A DNA stretch of 64,000 nt from Fodinibius saliphilus (GCF_005869845.1 NZ_VAWF01000003.1:62001-126000), one strand, 5' to 3'; counted from the first letter of the stretch, positions 34,883-43,140 are shown. The notes: generated from the sequence alone by a model not told the origin. Translations and numbers: made by a program.

Positions 34883-36074
34883 TGATTAGTTCAATGAATT
34901 CAGCAAGAGTTAACAAAGTATTCTTTTGAGAGTCATAATAAGTATTATGAAGACCTCTAGGTAGAACTAGTTGTAAGTCATTCGAGATCATTTCTGTTGT
35001 TTGATTCTTGCTAATTCCAGGCTCTAGAGTAAACAAGTGTTTTTTTTGAATTTTATCAGCCTCAGATAAAACCTGTCTCCATCTATCTTTACAGGTGGAC
35101 TTAACCCCAAGCATATTTAAGCATCTCTTAGGGTAATCTTCTTTATGGTATTTATTTTCTCCAGGGAAAATAAAATCAGGTCTTGCTTTGTTTTCAGTTA
35201 TTGCATTATGGGTAAATTTTAAATCACAATCGGTGAATATTTGTTGTAAATGGTTTTCTAAAGCATAACCCATTCTTGATTTTCGCCTATTTTGGACACT
35301 GAGAGAAAAGGATATAAATGAATCTACATCATTAAAACCTTTGTCTAATTTTTTCTCAACTAAGTATTCTTCAAAAGTCTTGAATAGTATTTCTTCGTGT
35401 TCAATCCATTCAAGAATAGCTGCATCAGGGTTTTTTTGAGGGTCTATTTCATAAGGAAAGCTTTCCCTAGCAAATTTTGAAAACTCTTTTGTAGTTGGAA
35501 AACTATTGCCATACTTATTTAATATTTGGTCAAGATAGTTATTATCTGTTTCATCAACTTCGACACCTATCGTTTCTAATATAAGACGCGAAGCAAATGT
35601 TAGTTGAGGATCTTTGTATCCTTCAAAACGTTCTGCATATACATCTTTTTCATTAGTAAATAAGTCAAAAAGCCAAATTAATTGGCTTTCGACTGAAGAG
35701 CCTTTAGGTGTAATTATCATTAGAAAATTACCAACTTTATCTTCACATATCACTAATATGTCATTTGGCTCTGCTCTATATATTATTTCCTCAGCTATTG
35801 TTTTGTAATATATTCGATATTCTGGGCTACGATTTTCATCCTTTTTTCTAGCATCTGTCCAAGTAATTGATGTGTTTAAATAAGTCTTGTCTTCATCATC
35901 TATCCATACTAATTGTACGGGAATGTCTTTTCGATTTTCAGTGCCGAAAATTTTTATAAAATCATTAATACCTTGAAATTGGTGTTGGTTTGAAACGTTA
36001 GGACTTACTTCTGATGCAGTTAACCTTTTTGCACCAACACCGGAAAAATAATTTGATAAATAGCCTTGTTTCAT
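34860..36074 (-). CDS. EcoRII-type (type IIE) restriction endonuclease
   Basis: A 404-residue protein, the same length as EcoRII. The C-terminal catalytic domain keeps the EcoRII active-site layout with identical spacing: D300 (in RPDFIFPG), Y309, K325 and K329 (LGVKSTCKDRWRQV), against EcoRII D299, Y308, K324, K328, and a Glu at E273 in ALENHLQ. The N-terminal ~170 residues correspond in position to the EcoRII effector-binding domain, so a two-site type IIE enzyme is expected. EcoRII cuts at CCWGG. Whether this one does is unproven. It is AT-rich (hand count 17/60 G+C at 35761-35820) and divergent from the MIG-like gene. Confidence 0.9.
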   Translation of the reverse strand: MKQGYLSNYFSGVGAKRLTASEVSPNVSNQHQFQGINDFIKIFGTENRKDIPVQLVWIDDEDKTYLNTSITWTDARKKDENRSPEYRIYYKTIAEEIIYRAEPNDILVICEDKVGNFLMIITPKGSSVESQLIWLFDLFTNEKDVYAERFEGYKDPQLTFASRLILETIGVEVDETDNNYLDQILNKYGNSFPTTKEFSKFARESFPYEIDPQKNPDAAILEWIEHEEILFKTFEEYLVEKKLDKGFNDVDSFISFSLSVQNRRKSRMGYALENHLQQIFTDCDLKFTHNAITENKARPDFIFPGENKYHKEDYPKRCLNMLGVKSTCKDRWRQVLSEADKIQKKHLFTLEPGISKNQTTEMISNDLQLVLPRGLHNTYYDSQKNTLLTLAEFIELIIEKQKNC

Positions 36075-36142
36075 TGTGGTGGATACTATCTTCTAATGAT
36101 TATTCGAGCAAGAAACTAATAATTTATTTCTAAATTCCTAAC

Positions 36143-36158
36143 CTTGTTACTAAACAAG
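36143..36158. promoter_or_regulatory. inverted repeat in the divergent restriction/glycosylase promoter region
   Basis: CTTGTT-ACTA-AACAAG is a perfect 6-4-6 palindrome, 8 nt before the start of the MIG-like gene and 68 nt before the endonuclease start. It is a candidate operator for coordinated control. No cognate regulator is assigned. Confidence 0.4.
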
Positions 36159-36166
36159 TTATTAGA

Positions 36167-36826
36167 ATGGATATTGAACAAGATAAAATCATTTTTTTCC
36201 GTGAACGTTTATTGGATTGGTTTAAGGAGAATGGAAGAAAATTTCCATGGAGAAAGGAAGAGTTAACGAGCTATGAACTTGTTATAGCTGAAGTGTTATT
36301 GCAGAGAACTAGGGCAGAAACAGTCGCGAAGAATTTTGAGTCATTTCTGGGTAATTTCCCTTCTTGGGAATCGATTAATAAAACAGGTAAAAAAGAATTA
36401 GAGAAAGTATTAAAGCCTTTTGGGTTATACCGACAGAAAGCAAAGCGCCTTAAAAATCTTGCAGAAAAAATGGTGCAAAAAGAAGGTCAGTTTCCGGTGG
36501 TTAGGGAGGAGCTTGAAGAGATCCCGCTAGTGGGGCAGTATATTGCAAGTGCAGTTATTTCTTATGTTCACGAAAAAAAAGCACCATTACTTGATGTAAA
36601 TATGGCCCGATTACTTGAACGTTTCTTCGGGCCACGTGAGTTAGCAGATATTAGGTATGATCCATACTTACAAGAGCTTTCAAAAAAGGTTGTTGATCAT
36701 CCCGATCATCAAAAAATTAATTGGGCTATATTGGATTTTGCTTCTTCTATCTGTAAGAAAAGGAATCCCAAATGTAAGGTGTGCCCAATATCAGGCAGGT
36801 GTGAATTCTTTCAGAATGAGGGTTAA
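36167..36826 (+). CDS. MIG-like thymine-DNA glycosylase (HhH-GPD, 4Fe-4S)
   Basis: A 219-residue HhH-GPD glycosylase. The helix-hairpin-helix is IPLVGQYIASAV and the catalytic Asp is D143 (LLDVNMARLL). The iron-sulfur motif C-x6-C-x2-C-x5-C is C196, C203, C206, C212. The residue at the EndoIII lyase-Lys position is Tyr (Y125). MutY has Ser there, and the T:G glycosylase MIG of Methanothermobacter has Tyr126 with Asp144. MutY-specific C-terminal NUDIX-like domain is absent. It probably excises T from T:G mismatches made by deamination of 5-methylcytosine, the job Vsr does beside Dcm. Its 3' end overlaps the response-regulator gene by 36 nt. Confidence 0.88.
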   Translation: MDIEQDKIIFFRERLLDWFKENGRKFPWRKEELTSYELVIAEVLLQRTRAETVAKNFESFLGNFPSWESINKTGKKELEKVLKPFGLYRQKAKRLKNLAEKMVQKEGQFPVVREELEEIPLVGQYIASAVISYVHEKKAPLLDVNMARLLERFFGPRELADIRYDPYLQELSKKVVDHPDHQKINWAILDFASSICKKRNPKCKVCPISGRCEFFQNEG

Positions 36827-37186
36827 TAATTCATCATGAACATTATTTCTTTGAGATATTTTAATGTTTTGCTCCCCATCAACCATATCTGTAAGAGTTT
36901 GATCCATTTCTGAACTATAGAATATTATTGGGGTATCATTATCATAAAGCCTTATTTCAACAATTAAATTAGCTCCATTAACACGGACATTATCTAGGTT
37001 GTGGTCCATCATTATGATATCAGGTTCCCAGTCACGCATAACATTCCTAAAACCATCACCATTTTTGCTTAATTCTGGATCTGCCAATGAAATACCATTG
37101 TCTTCTAACTCATCCTCGATTCTTAAATGTACAGTATTTCCAAATGTTAAATCGTCTTCGATCCAGAAAATTTTTATTTCATTCAT
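36791..37186 (-). CDS. REC-only response regulator in the defence island
   Basis: A 131-residue receiver domain. Acidic pocket residues E10, D11 and D12 (FWIEDD) and the phospho-acceptor D61 (IIMMDHNLDN) are present, and the switch Ser lies in PIIFYSSEM. There is no output domain, so it must act by binding another protein or by phosphotransfer. The expected conserved Lys-Pro after strand 5 is not evident, so it may be atypical. Its start overlaps the stop of the dual-ATPase kinase gene (ATGA), which indicates coupled translation and a cognate pair. Confidence 0.82.
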   Translation of the reverse strand: MNEIKIFWIEDDLTFGNTVHLRIEDELEDNGISLADPELSKNGDGFRNVMRDWEPDIIMMDHNLDNVRVNGANLIVEIRLYDNDTPIIFYSSEMDQTLTDMVDGEQNIKISQRNNVHDELLTLILKEFTPA

Positions 37187-39462
37187 GGGAGAAATATTTT
37201 GAATTTAGTTCCTTCGTTAATTTTGCTTTTTACTTTTAATTCTGCATTCATTCGATCAATAATTTCTTTTATGTGGTAAAGCCCAATTCCTGATCCACCT
37301 TTATTTGATGTGTAACCATATTCGGTGATTTCATTTATCTTATCCTCAGGAATACCTTTACCATCATCTTCTATAACCAAGTAATGTCGGCTTCCTTCAT
37401 TCTCAAGTCGAACTTCAAATTTTGAAGCACCTGCTTTTTTTGAATTACTCAACATGTTATCAACTAAAATATTTAACTCAATTGGTCTAGTTTTAAATAT
37501 TTTAGGATTGCCCTCAGTCTTATTTTTGAAGCTTATCTCAACACCGTCATCGTTATATAAATCAACAATATTAGATATATATTCACGCAAATATTCACCG
37601 ATGTTTATTTCGATAGCATCTGTGTAAAGTTTAAAGTTTGCCTTAGTAGCAAACTGGCTAATATTCATTATCTTTTTATTTTCAAATACAGCTTGTTTGA
37701 TTAGATCCTGAATCCTTTCATGTGATAATTCTTTACCTCTTCGTAGCTTATTAAAAAGTGCAGTCAGTATATTGTCAATTTTAGACGCTGAAATGCCCAT
37801 ATGATGAATAAAGCTGATAACTTCATCAAAATCTTGAGACTTTACTGATTTTAGGAATAGGTTCTGAGATTCTTTTTCTTCTAGTTTTTCTTCAGTGGCT
37901 ACCCTTTTATTCCTTTCTTCTTTTTCTTTTTTTTCAGCTTCACTTTTAGCCTTCTTTAATTCTTTGACTTGCGTATTAACTTTCTTTACATCCTTTAATA
38001 GGTCTTCATTTTTTTTCTTTTCGGCAAGCTTTTCAAGATTACCTAGTAATGTCTCTGTGCTTTCACTTTGGGCTTCCTCAAGTTGTTCTAATAACTTATC
38101 CCCATATTCAAAATCAATGAGATTATCATTGCCTGATAAGTCAGCAATTAATTTGCTTATTCTATCTTGAAAAGTTTTTTCATCTTGTTCAAGGTCTTCG
38201 TCCTCCAATTTTTCAATACTAAGACCCCACTTTTGAACATCTACTACATATTTTTCAAGTCTTTTTAGAGTGTCCCAAAAAAAACTTTCTAATTGTTCAT
38301 AAGCCTTGGTTTTGATTAATCCATCGCCTCTACTTGTTGTTTCTCTTAGCTCATCGTTATCAGAATTAATATTTATTTGTCCAATTAACTCTCTTGTTCC
38401 TAAGTATCTACCAAAACCTTGTGCTTTGCGAGCATCAATTTTTAATGGATCTTCACCTGGTTCACCATATGGATATATTCTAAAGCCGTTTTTATAGATG
38501 AATACATGTCCATATTCCTTAGATCTTAATCCCATTCTTCTAGTAAATGTTACCTTAGCCGATCGATTTAAATAAAATAAATCAACTGAGATATCATATA
38601 ATTTTTTGTAAGGGTTTTTTTCTTCAACCTTATATATAAGAGTCCCCCCATCTAATAATTCTGTCGTTATATACTCTTTATCTTCACTTATGTAAGACTT
38701 TATCTTAGTGGTTTTAATTTCTAGTGTATCGAATATTCTATTTTGTATTTCCCCATTTACACGTTTCCTGTAGTCTTCTTCTTTGCGATCTTGCTCTTTT
38801 TCTTCTGGGACATTTAGAAATATTTTGAAACTTTGGCTCCCTTCATCATTTGTTGGGTTTATTAACTTTGCCAAAGAGCGTTTTAAACGGAGTAGCTTTT
38901 TTCTATCCCAATCACTTCTTAAATCAGTGATTTCTAATACTGTACCATGTTCAAGCCCATAGTAACTTTCATCCCTTGTCTCGTGCTGTATCGTTACATT
39001 AATAAATTCATCTTGTAAATCCTCTTCAAAAAGGGTCCAATCAGTTACAATGACTTCTGTTTTAGCGTCTTTTTCTTTTTTGGTTGATTCAAGCAGCAGT
39101 TCTTTTCCTAACCTGTCACAAGAGAAACGGCCAATGCCTTTTGCTCCAGCAAATGCTCGCTTTTGATAAATATTGTCCCTATAGTCAAAAGAATCATCTT
39201 CAGTACCTTCTTTTTTAGCAGAATAAGCAACAAAAAGCCACTTATTTTTAATATCCTCCAAACCCATACCTTTTCCATTATCTTTAATAATAATCTTAGA
39301 GTTTTCGGAGTAGATATTTTCAAAGGTAATGTCTACCCTTGTGGCGTAAGCATCATAGGAGTTTTTCACAAGTTCGAAAACAGCAATGTGATCATCAGTA
39401 ATAAGATCCCGACCAATGATGTCTTTAAGGGCAGAGCTGATTTTAAATGATAAATCTTCCAT
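37183..39462 (-). CDS. dual Bergerat-fold protein: Hsp90/MORC-like ATPase fused to a histidine kinase
   Basis: A 759-residue soluble protein. The N-terminal GHKL ATPase (about 1-250) has the N-box FELVKNSYDA (E30, N34), IKDNGKGM (60-66) and GAKGIGR (106-112), like Hsp90/MutL/MORC proteins. A Glu/Lys-rich coiled coil covers about 460-540. Residues FIHHMG (H553/H554) resemble an H-box, followed by a second GHKL ATPase (about 640-759) with VDNMLSNSKKA, IEDDGKGIP and GGSGIGLYHI, typical of histidine kinases. There is no membrane segment, so it senses something in the cytoplasm. The REC partner is encoded directly downstream. GHKL ATPases linked to restriction systems are known, but this double fusion is unusual. 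Confidence 0.85.
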   Translation of the reverse strand: MEDLSFKISSALKDIIGRDLITDDHIAVFELVKNSYDAYATRVDITFENIYSENSKIIIKDNGKGMGLEDIKNKWLFVAYSAKKEGTEDDSFDYRDNIYQKRAFAGAKGIGRFSCDRLGKELLLESTKKEKDAKTEVIVTDWTLFEEDLQDEFINVTIQHETRDESYYGLEHGTVLEITDLRSDWDRKKLLRLKRSLAKLINPTNDEGSQSFKIFLNVPEEKEQDRKEEDYRKRVNGEIQNRIFDTLEIKTTKIKSYISEDKEYITTELLDGGTLIYKVEEKNPYKKLYDISVDLFYLNRSAKVTFTRRMGLRSKEYGHVFIYKNGFRIYPYGEPGEDPLKIDARKAQGFGRYLGTRELIGQININSDNDELRETTSRGDGLIKTKAYEQLESFFWDTLKRLEKYVVDVQKWGLSIEKLEDEDLEQDEKTFQDRISKLIADLSGNDNLIDFEYGDKLLEQLEEAQSESTETLLGNLEKLAEKKKNEDLLKDVKKVNTQVKELKKAKSEAEKKEKEERNKRVATEEKLEEKESQNLFLKSVKSQDFDEVISFIHHMGISASKIDNILTALFNKLRRGKELSHERIQDLIKQAVFENKKIMNISQFATKANFKLYTDAIEINIGEYLREYISNIVDLYNDDGVEISFKNKTEGNPKIFKTRPIELNILVDNMLSNSKKAGASKFEVRLENEGSRHYLVIEDDGKGIPEDKINEITEYGYTSNKGGSGIGLYHIKEIIDRMNAELKVKSKINEGTKFKIFLP

Positions 39463-39477
39463 TAAAATAGTTATTCG

Positions 39478-40479
39478 ATGAATATACTTGAGTTTTTAAG
39501 AAAAGATGTGGTTGCCAATTGTTATAAAACCAAATCTTTTAGTAACGCTTGGGAAATATGGGGCAAGTTAATTAAACAAAAACTAGGGAAAAATTATAAT
39601 TGGGATGACATTTTAAACTTAGGTGAAGAATTATCCGAGGTATTTTTATCAACAAGGGGAGATGTTGAAGAAGGATTAAGTGTTGCTGAAGCAAATAGCA
39701 AAGCTTCTACTTCGGGTACAGCTTGGGAATGCTTAGTTGCTTGGTACCTAAACCTAGTATTTGTTAATAGTAGGGCTGTTGTTTTTAAAAAGACAGGAGA
39801 CGTGCCAACTCCACTTACAGATGGTCTTGAAGTGTTACACAAAAATACTAAAACGAATTCTGAGTCAGATTTGCTAGTCGTAGTTTTTCCTGACACTCCT
39901 CATTTTACCGATGAAATATTACAAGTTCCTATAACTAATGAGCGGTCAGTGCCTTATGTGCCAGATAAAAATATGAGACCAGCAAATCTATTTTCGGACT
40001 CTTACCCAGATAAAAGTTCGATTCAAGCATATGTAGATAAAGTAACAGAAGAAAAAATAGATGAATTTGAGGTCGGGGTAATACAGTGTAAAACAAATTG
40101 GAATGAAAATTCACAAATTCCAATGCTTTGGGACATTATCTATAGGCTTGGGGATAATGTAGATCAAGACATTCCCAACTTTAAAATTGGTGCGAATGGT
40201 TTTAGTAAGATGCAGTTGAAAAAATTCACATATTCATTTGTTACTGTACCAACTAATCCCCGGGCAAATTACAAAGCAACTTCTCTTGCTGTAAATAGGG
40301 TTAAGAACTTAACTGGCGGTAACTATTGGGGGTTCCCAAGGAAGCAAAGTGTTGCTGGTTCAATTAAAGAAATTTTTGATAATAATTTCATGAATGCCTT
40401 TGATGGTAGTATCAGGGAAAGTTTACAAGGTGCATTACATAATGATCTTAATTCTTTCGAGTATTTTCGCTTGGATTAG
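39478..40479 (+). CDS. predicted PD-(D/E)xK-type nuclease of the defence island
   Basis: A 333-residue protein. A helix with GTAWECLVAWY (E84) is followed by the strand SESDLLVVV (D131) and the strand VGVIQCKTNWN (Q203, K205). This is the order E..D..(E/Q)xK of restriction-endonuclease folds. The trailing NENSQIPMLWDIIY is a strong family-like signature, but I cannot name the family. There is no signal peptide. Its start is 15 nt from the divergent kinase start and its stop overlaps the methyltransferase stop by 4 nt. It may be a second restriction enzyme for the same methyltransferase or an effector controlled by the kinase. Confidence 0.75.
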   Translation: MNILEFLRKDVVANCYKTKSFSNAWEIWGKLIKQKLGKNYNWDDILNLGEELSEVFLSTRGDVEEGLSVAEANSKASTSGTAWECLVAWYLNLVFVNSRAVVFKKTGDVPTPLTDGLEVLHKNTKTNSESDLLVVVFPDTPHFTDEILQVPITNERSVPYVPDKNMRPANLFSDSYPDKSSIQAYVDKVTEEKIDEFEVGVIQCKTNWNENSQIPMLWDIIYRLGDNVDQDIPNFKIGANGFSKMQLKKFTYSFVTVPTNPRANYKATSLAVNRVKNLTGGNYWGFPRKQSVAGSIKEIFDNNFMNAFDGSIRESLQGALHNDLNSFEYFRLD

Positions 40480-42299
40480 TCAATATTTGTAAGTATTTGC
40501 ATCGCTATAGCTCTAGCCATTAATGGAGGAACTGCATTGCCAACAAGTGTGTATTGGGGAACATCATGTTTTCTACGACTACCACCTGTGGTTCTTTTAC
40601 CCTGGAACACAAAGGAGTCGTCAAAAGATTGTAGGCGGGCCATTTCCCTAACACTTAATGCCCTAGGTTCTTTATAGTGAATAAAGTCATCAGGCAAAGT
40701 GACGATTGTAGGAGAGGTACTGTTGGGGTCGAGCAAGTTATAGTTTCGTTTCTTTGTACTTACTCCTTTCTCTTTTAATTCTTCTTTGGCGTTATCATAA
40801 CTGCCATTCTTTTGTATTATTTGGAGCCTCTTTATTATATCGGCAGTATGATTACTAGCTTTATGATTTGGCAGTTTAACGCGATTTAAGTTCGCACTAT
40901 TAATTTTTCCTCTACCATCATGGTAATAGTTTTCTTCAATCGAATACTTTTCTAGTAATCTGCCTTCTCTTGACCACTCTGAATAGGTTTTGCCATTTTT
41001 CTTATTTAGGCTACCATCAATATTTCTTTTGGGTAGATACTGGCCGTTCGTCGAGTTGGTACTATATTCTTTGATGTGTCCACCACTTTTAAGAGTTTCA
41101 AGGTCATGAAGCGCTTCTTTAATAGTGACTTTATTTTGTGATAAAACTGTAGGGGTTGGCTTATTTGTAATCTTATTTTGGCCTTTTTTTGAAGCTATAA
41201 ATATAACTCGATGACGTTCTTGGGGAACTCCATAATCAGAAGCATATAAGTCAAATTCTTTTTCAACATGATAAAGGCTAGCATTTTTTACTTTTTCAGA
41301 AAGAGTATTACCTGTTTCTTCTACAATTTCTACGAGATCATTAAGGCATTCGTCAAGAGGCTTTAGGAAAATATTCAATCCTTTTTTTAATAAGGAAAAG
41401 TGTTCAAAATCTAAGTTGTCAATGGCATTTTGGATATGATTTGTGATGCTTTGACCATCGATAAATTGTAAGAAGTTATTAAACCCTGCTTCAAAATTAT
41501 CGTTATCTATATCACAGGCTGACTTAAAGTTGAGAACACTCCTATTAATTTCTTTAAGCTGTTCCCAATTCGATAGTATTCTTAATCCATGTCGGATGGT
41601 ATTTATTTCCTCGTTATTTTTGCTTTTTGCATAGCTAATATGTTTTGCAGTTAAGTCTTTTAGGAGTTTTTGAAGGGTTGTTACGAATTCTGTATTGAAA
41701 GAAGTTGAACTATTATTTTTTTCGCTTTTTATACGTTGAATGTATAGGTCAAATGCTGCTTTGTTTTCATTTTTAATAGTATGTCTTAATTGCTCAGCTG
41801 TGTTAATAATATCGTCTAATTCAGAGCGGTCAACTATTGAATTAATTCTTTCAATAATTTTCTTCAGAAAACGCCCCCCTTCTTTATTTTTTAATCCTGA
41901 AACATTTTCCATAACAAAGTATTTAGGCTTTAAAACCTCAATAACTTCTAAGTACTTACTGAAAAGTTTATCTTTCTTGTCAAACTTTCTACGTCTACCC
42001 GCTAAGCTAAAACTTTGGCAAGGTGGCCCTCCTGTTATTACATCAATACTTTCCCCGTCAAGTTCATCTTGTAACACATTAATAAAATCTGGGTCAGTTA
42101 TATCTTTTCTTAAAAATTTCGTTTTAAGTCCAAGTTGTTCGTTATATCGAACTCTATGCGTCAATTCACAATTTTTGTTTATATCACTGGCTAATAGGAA
42201 ATCATACTCTTTCCCATCCTTTTTTGCCTGGAGGAATCCTTCACTGAATCCACCAGCGCCAGCAAATAGATCAATAAATGTGATTTTCTTGTTACTCAT
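40476..42299 (-). CDS. cytosine-5 DNA methyltransferase with a large helical insertion
   Basis: A 607-residue m5C methyltransferase. Motif I is FIDLFAGAGGFSEG (8-21), motif IV is GGPPCQSFS with nucleophile C94, motif VI is ENVSG (E131), and motif VIII is YGVPQERHRVIFIA (357-369). Motif IX/X is near ALSVREMARLQSF and YTLVGNAVPP. Between motifs VI and VIII there are about 190 extra helical residues (about 150-340) where most enzymes have 20-40. It should protect host DNA from the island's nuclease(s). The target sequence is unknown, and CCWGG is a candidate only because of the EcoRII-like partner. Confidence 0.93.
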   Translation of the reverse strand: MSNKKITFIDLFAGAGGFSEGFLQAKKDGKEYDFLLASDINKNCELTHRVRYNEQLGLKTKFLRKDITDPDFINVLQDELDGESIDVITGGPPCQSFSLAGRRRKFDKKDKLFSKYLEVIEVLKPKYFVMENVSGLKNKEGGRFLKKIIERINSIVDRSELDDIINTAEQLRHTIKNENKAAFDLYIQRIKSEKNNSSTSFNTEFVTTLQKLLKDLTAKHISYAKSKNNEEINTIRHGLRILSNWEQLKEINRSVLNFKSACDIDNDNFEAGFNNFLQFIDGQSITNHIQNAIDNLDFEHFSLLKKGLNIFLKPLDECLNDLVEIVEETGNTLSEKVKNASLYHVEKEFDLYASDYGVPQERHRVIFIASKKGQNKITNKPTPTVLSQNKVTIKEALHDLETLKSGGHIKEYSTNSTNGQYLPKRNIDGSLNKKNGKTYSEWSREGRLLEKYSIEENYYHDGRGKINSANLNRVKLPNHKASNHTADIIKRLQIIQKNGSYDNAKEELKEKGVSTKKRNYNLLDPNSTSPTIVTLPDDFIHYKEPRALSVREMARLQSFDDSFVFQGKRTTGGSRRKHDVPQYTLVGNAVPPLMARAIAMQILTNID

Positions 42300-42800
42300 A
42301 TCAATATTTGACCCGATTGTTATTACTCAACTTATATAGTAAAAAATTGGACTGACACCATTATGTCACCTCAATCTAGGAAAGATTGGGTGTAGCAATA
42401 ATATCTTAAGGAATAGAATTGAAAAAGTCCAGGATTTGATCCTGTTAAATTTAAGGTATAGATAACTAAAATATTAGCTAAATAATGAGGAAATATAGAT
42501 TTTTGGAAAAGTAAGTTATTCAGAAAGTTTAAGTTACCTATCTTAGTGATGATTCTTTATCCAGAAAGTCATATACGTTGTGCGTTTTTACTCGTAAAGG
42601 GAAATAGGGCAGTAATACTAGTGAACGAAATAACCGGCACTTCAAAAATAGGGGTGTGTAAGGTAAAGTAATTCGTTGATGCGTGAAGATTACTCTTTAG
42701 CTACTAGGCGCACTTGAAAAGGGAGACTGCCGCGGTCTTCCGGAAAGTCGCCGGAAGCCCTCGCAGTGACATTGCTTTTATTACAAATACATCAACGCCC

Positions 42801-42938
42801 GTCATTGCGAGGAGTGCCGTGGGTTGACGGGACGACGTGGCAATCTCCCTGAAGCAACTGGTTGAGGTGTGGGGAGGTTGCCCTTTAGATTCTACGCGGA
42901 TTGCCATCGGGAGATCCTTCCACTCCGGTCAGGATGAC
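42801..42938. repeat. palindromic repeat element, full unit
   Basis: It begins GTCATTGCGAGGAG and ends GGTCAGGATGAC. The internal blocks GACGACGTGGCAATCTCC, GGTTGAGGTGTG and CCCTTTAGATTCTACGCGG match the other copies. The linker TGCTTTTA follows. A right-half copy with GCCCTCGCAGTGAC ends at 42770, 30 nt upstream, so units are tandem. Confidence 0.82.
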
Positions 42939-43140
42939 GCTGCTTTTAGCACCCACCCCGCTCCGCCTGCCGGCCGAGCACCCCTCCGGTGGAGGGGAAT
43001 AGTGTGGAGTGCAATCAAGATCGTTGCTGAAATTCCGGGTTTAGCAGTAACCAAATACCCGGCACTACAAAGTCCCCTCTGGAGAGGGGTGAGCTTCTGG
43101 TGATTGCCCAGAAGGTCGGGGTGTGTATAGGAAAAGCAAT

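Noticed and set aside
36167-36826. Glycosylase as MutY
   Set aside because: It lacks the C-terminal 8-oxoG recognition domain and has Tyr where MutY has Ser; with the neighbouring m5C methyltransferase a MIG-type role fits better.
41740-42339. 199-codon plus-strand frame opposite the methyltransferase start
   Set aside because: It is antisense to motifs I-VI of the methyltransferase; the translated text is Ser/Phe-rich and repetitive, as expected from an AT-rich complement.
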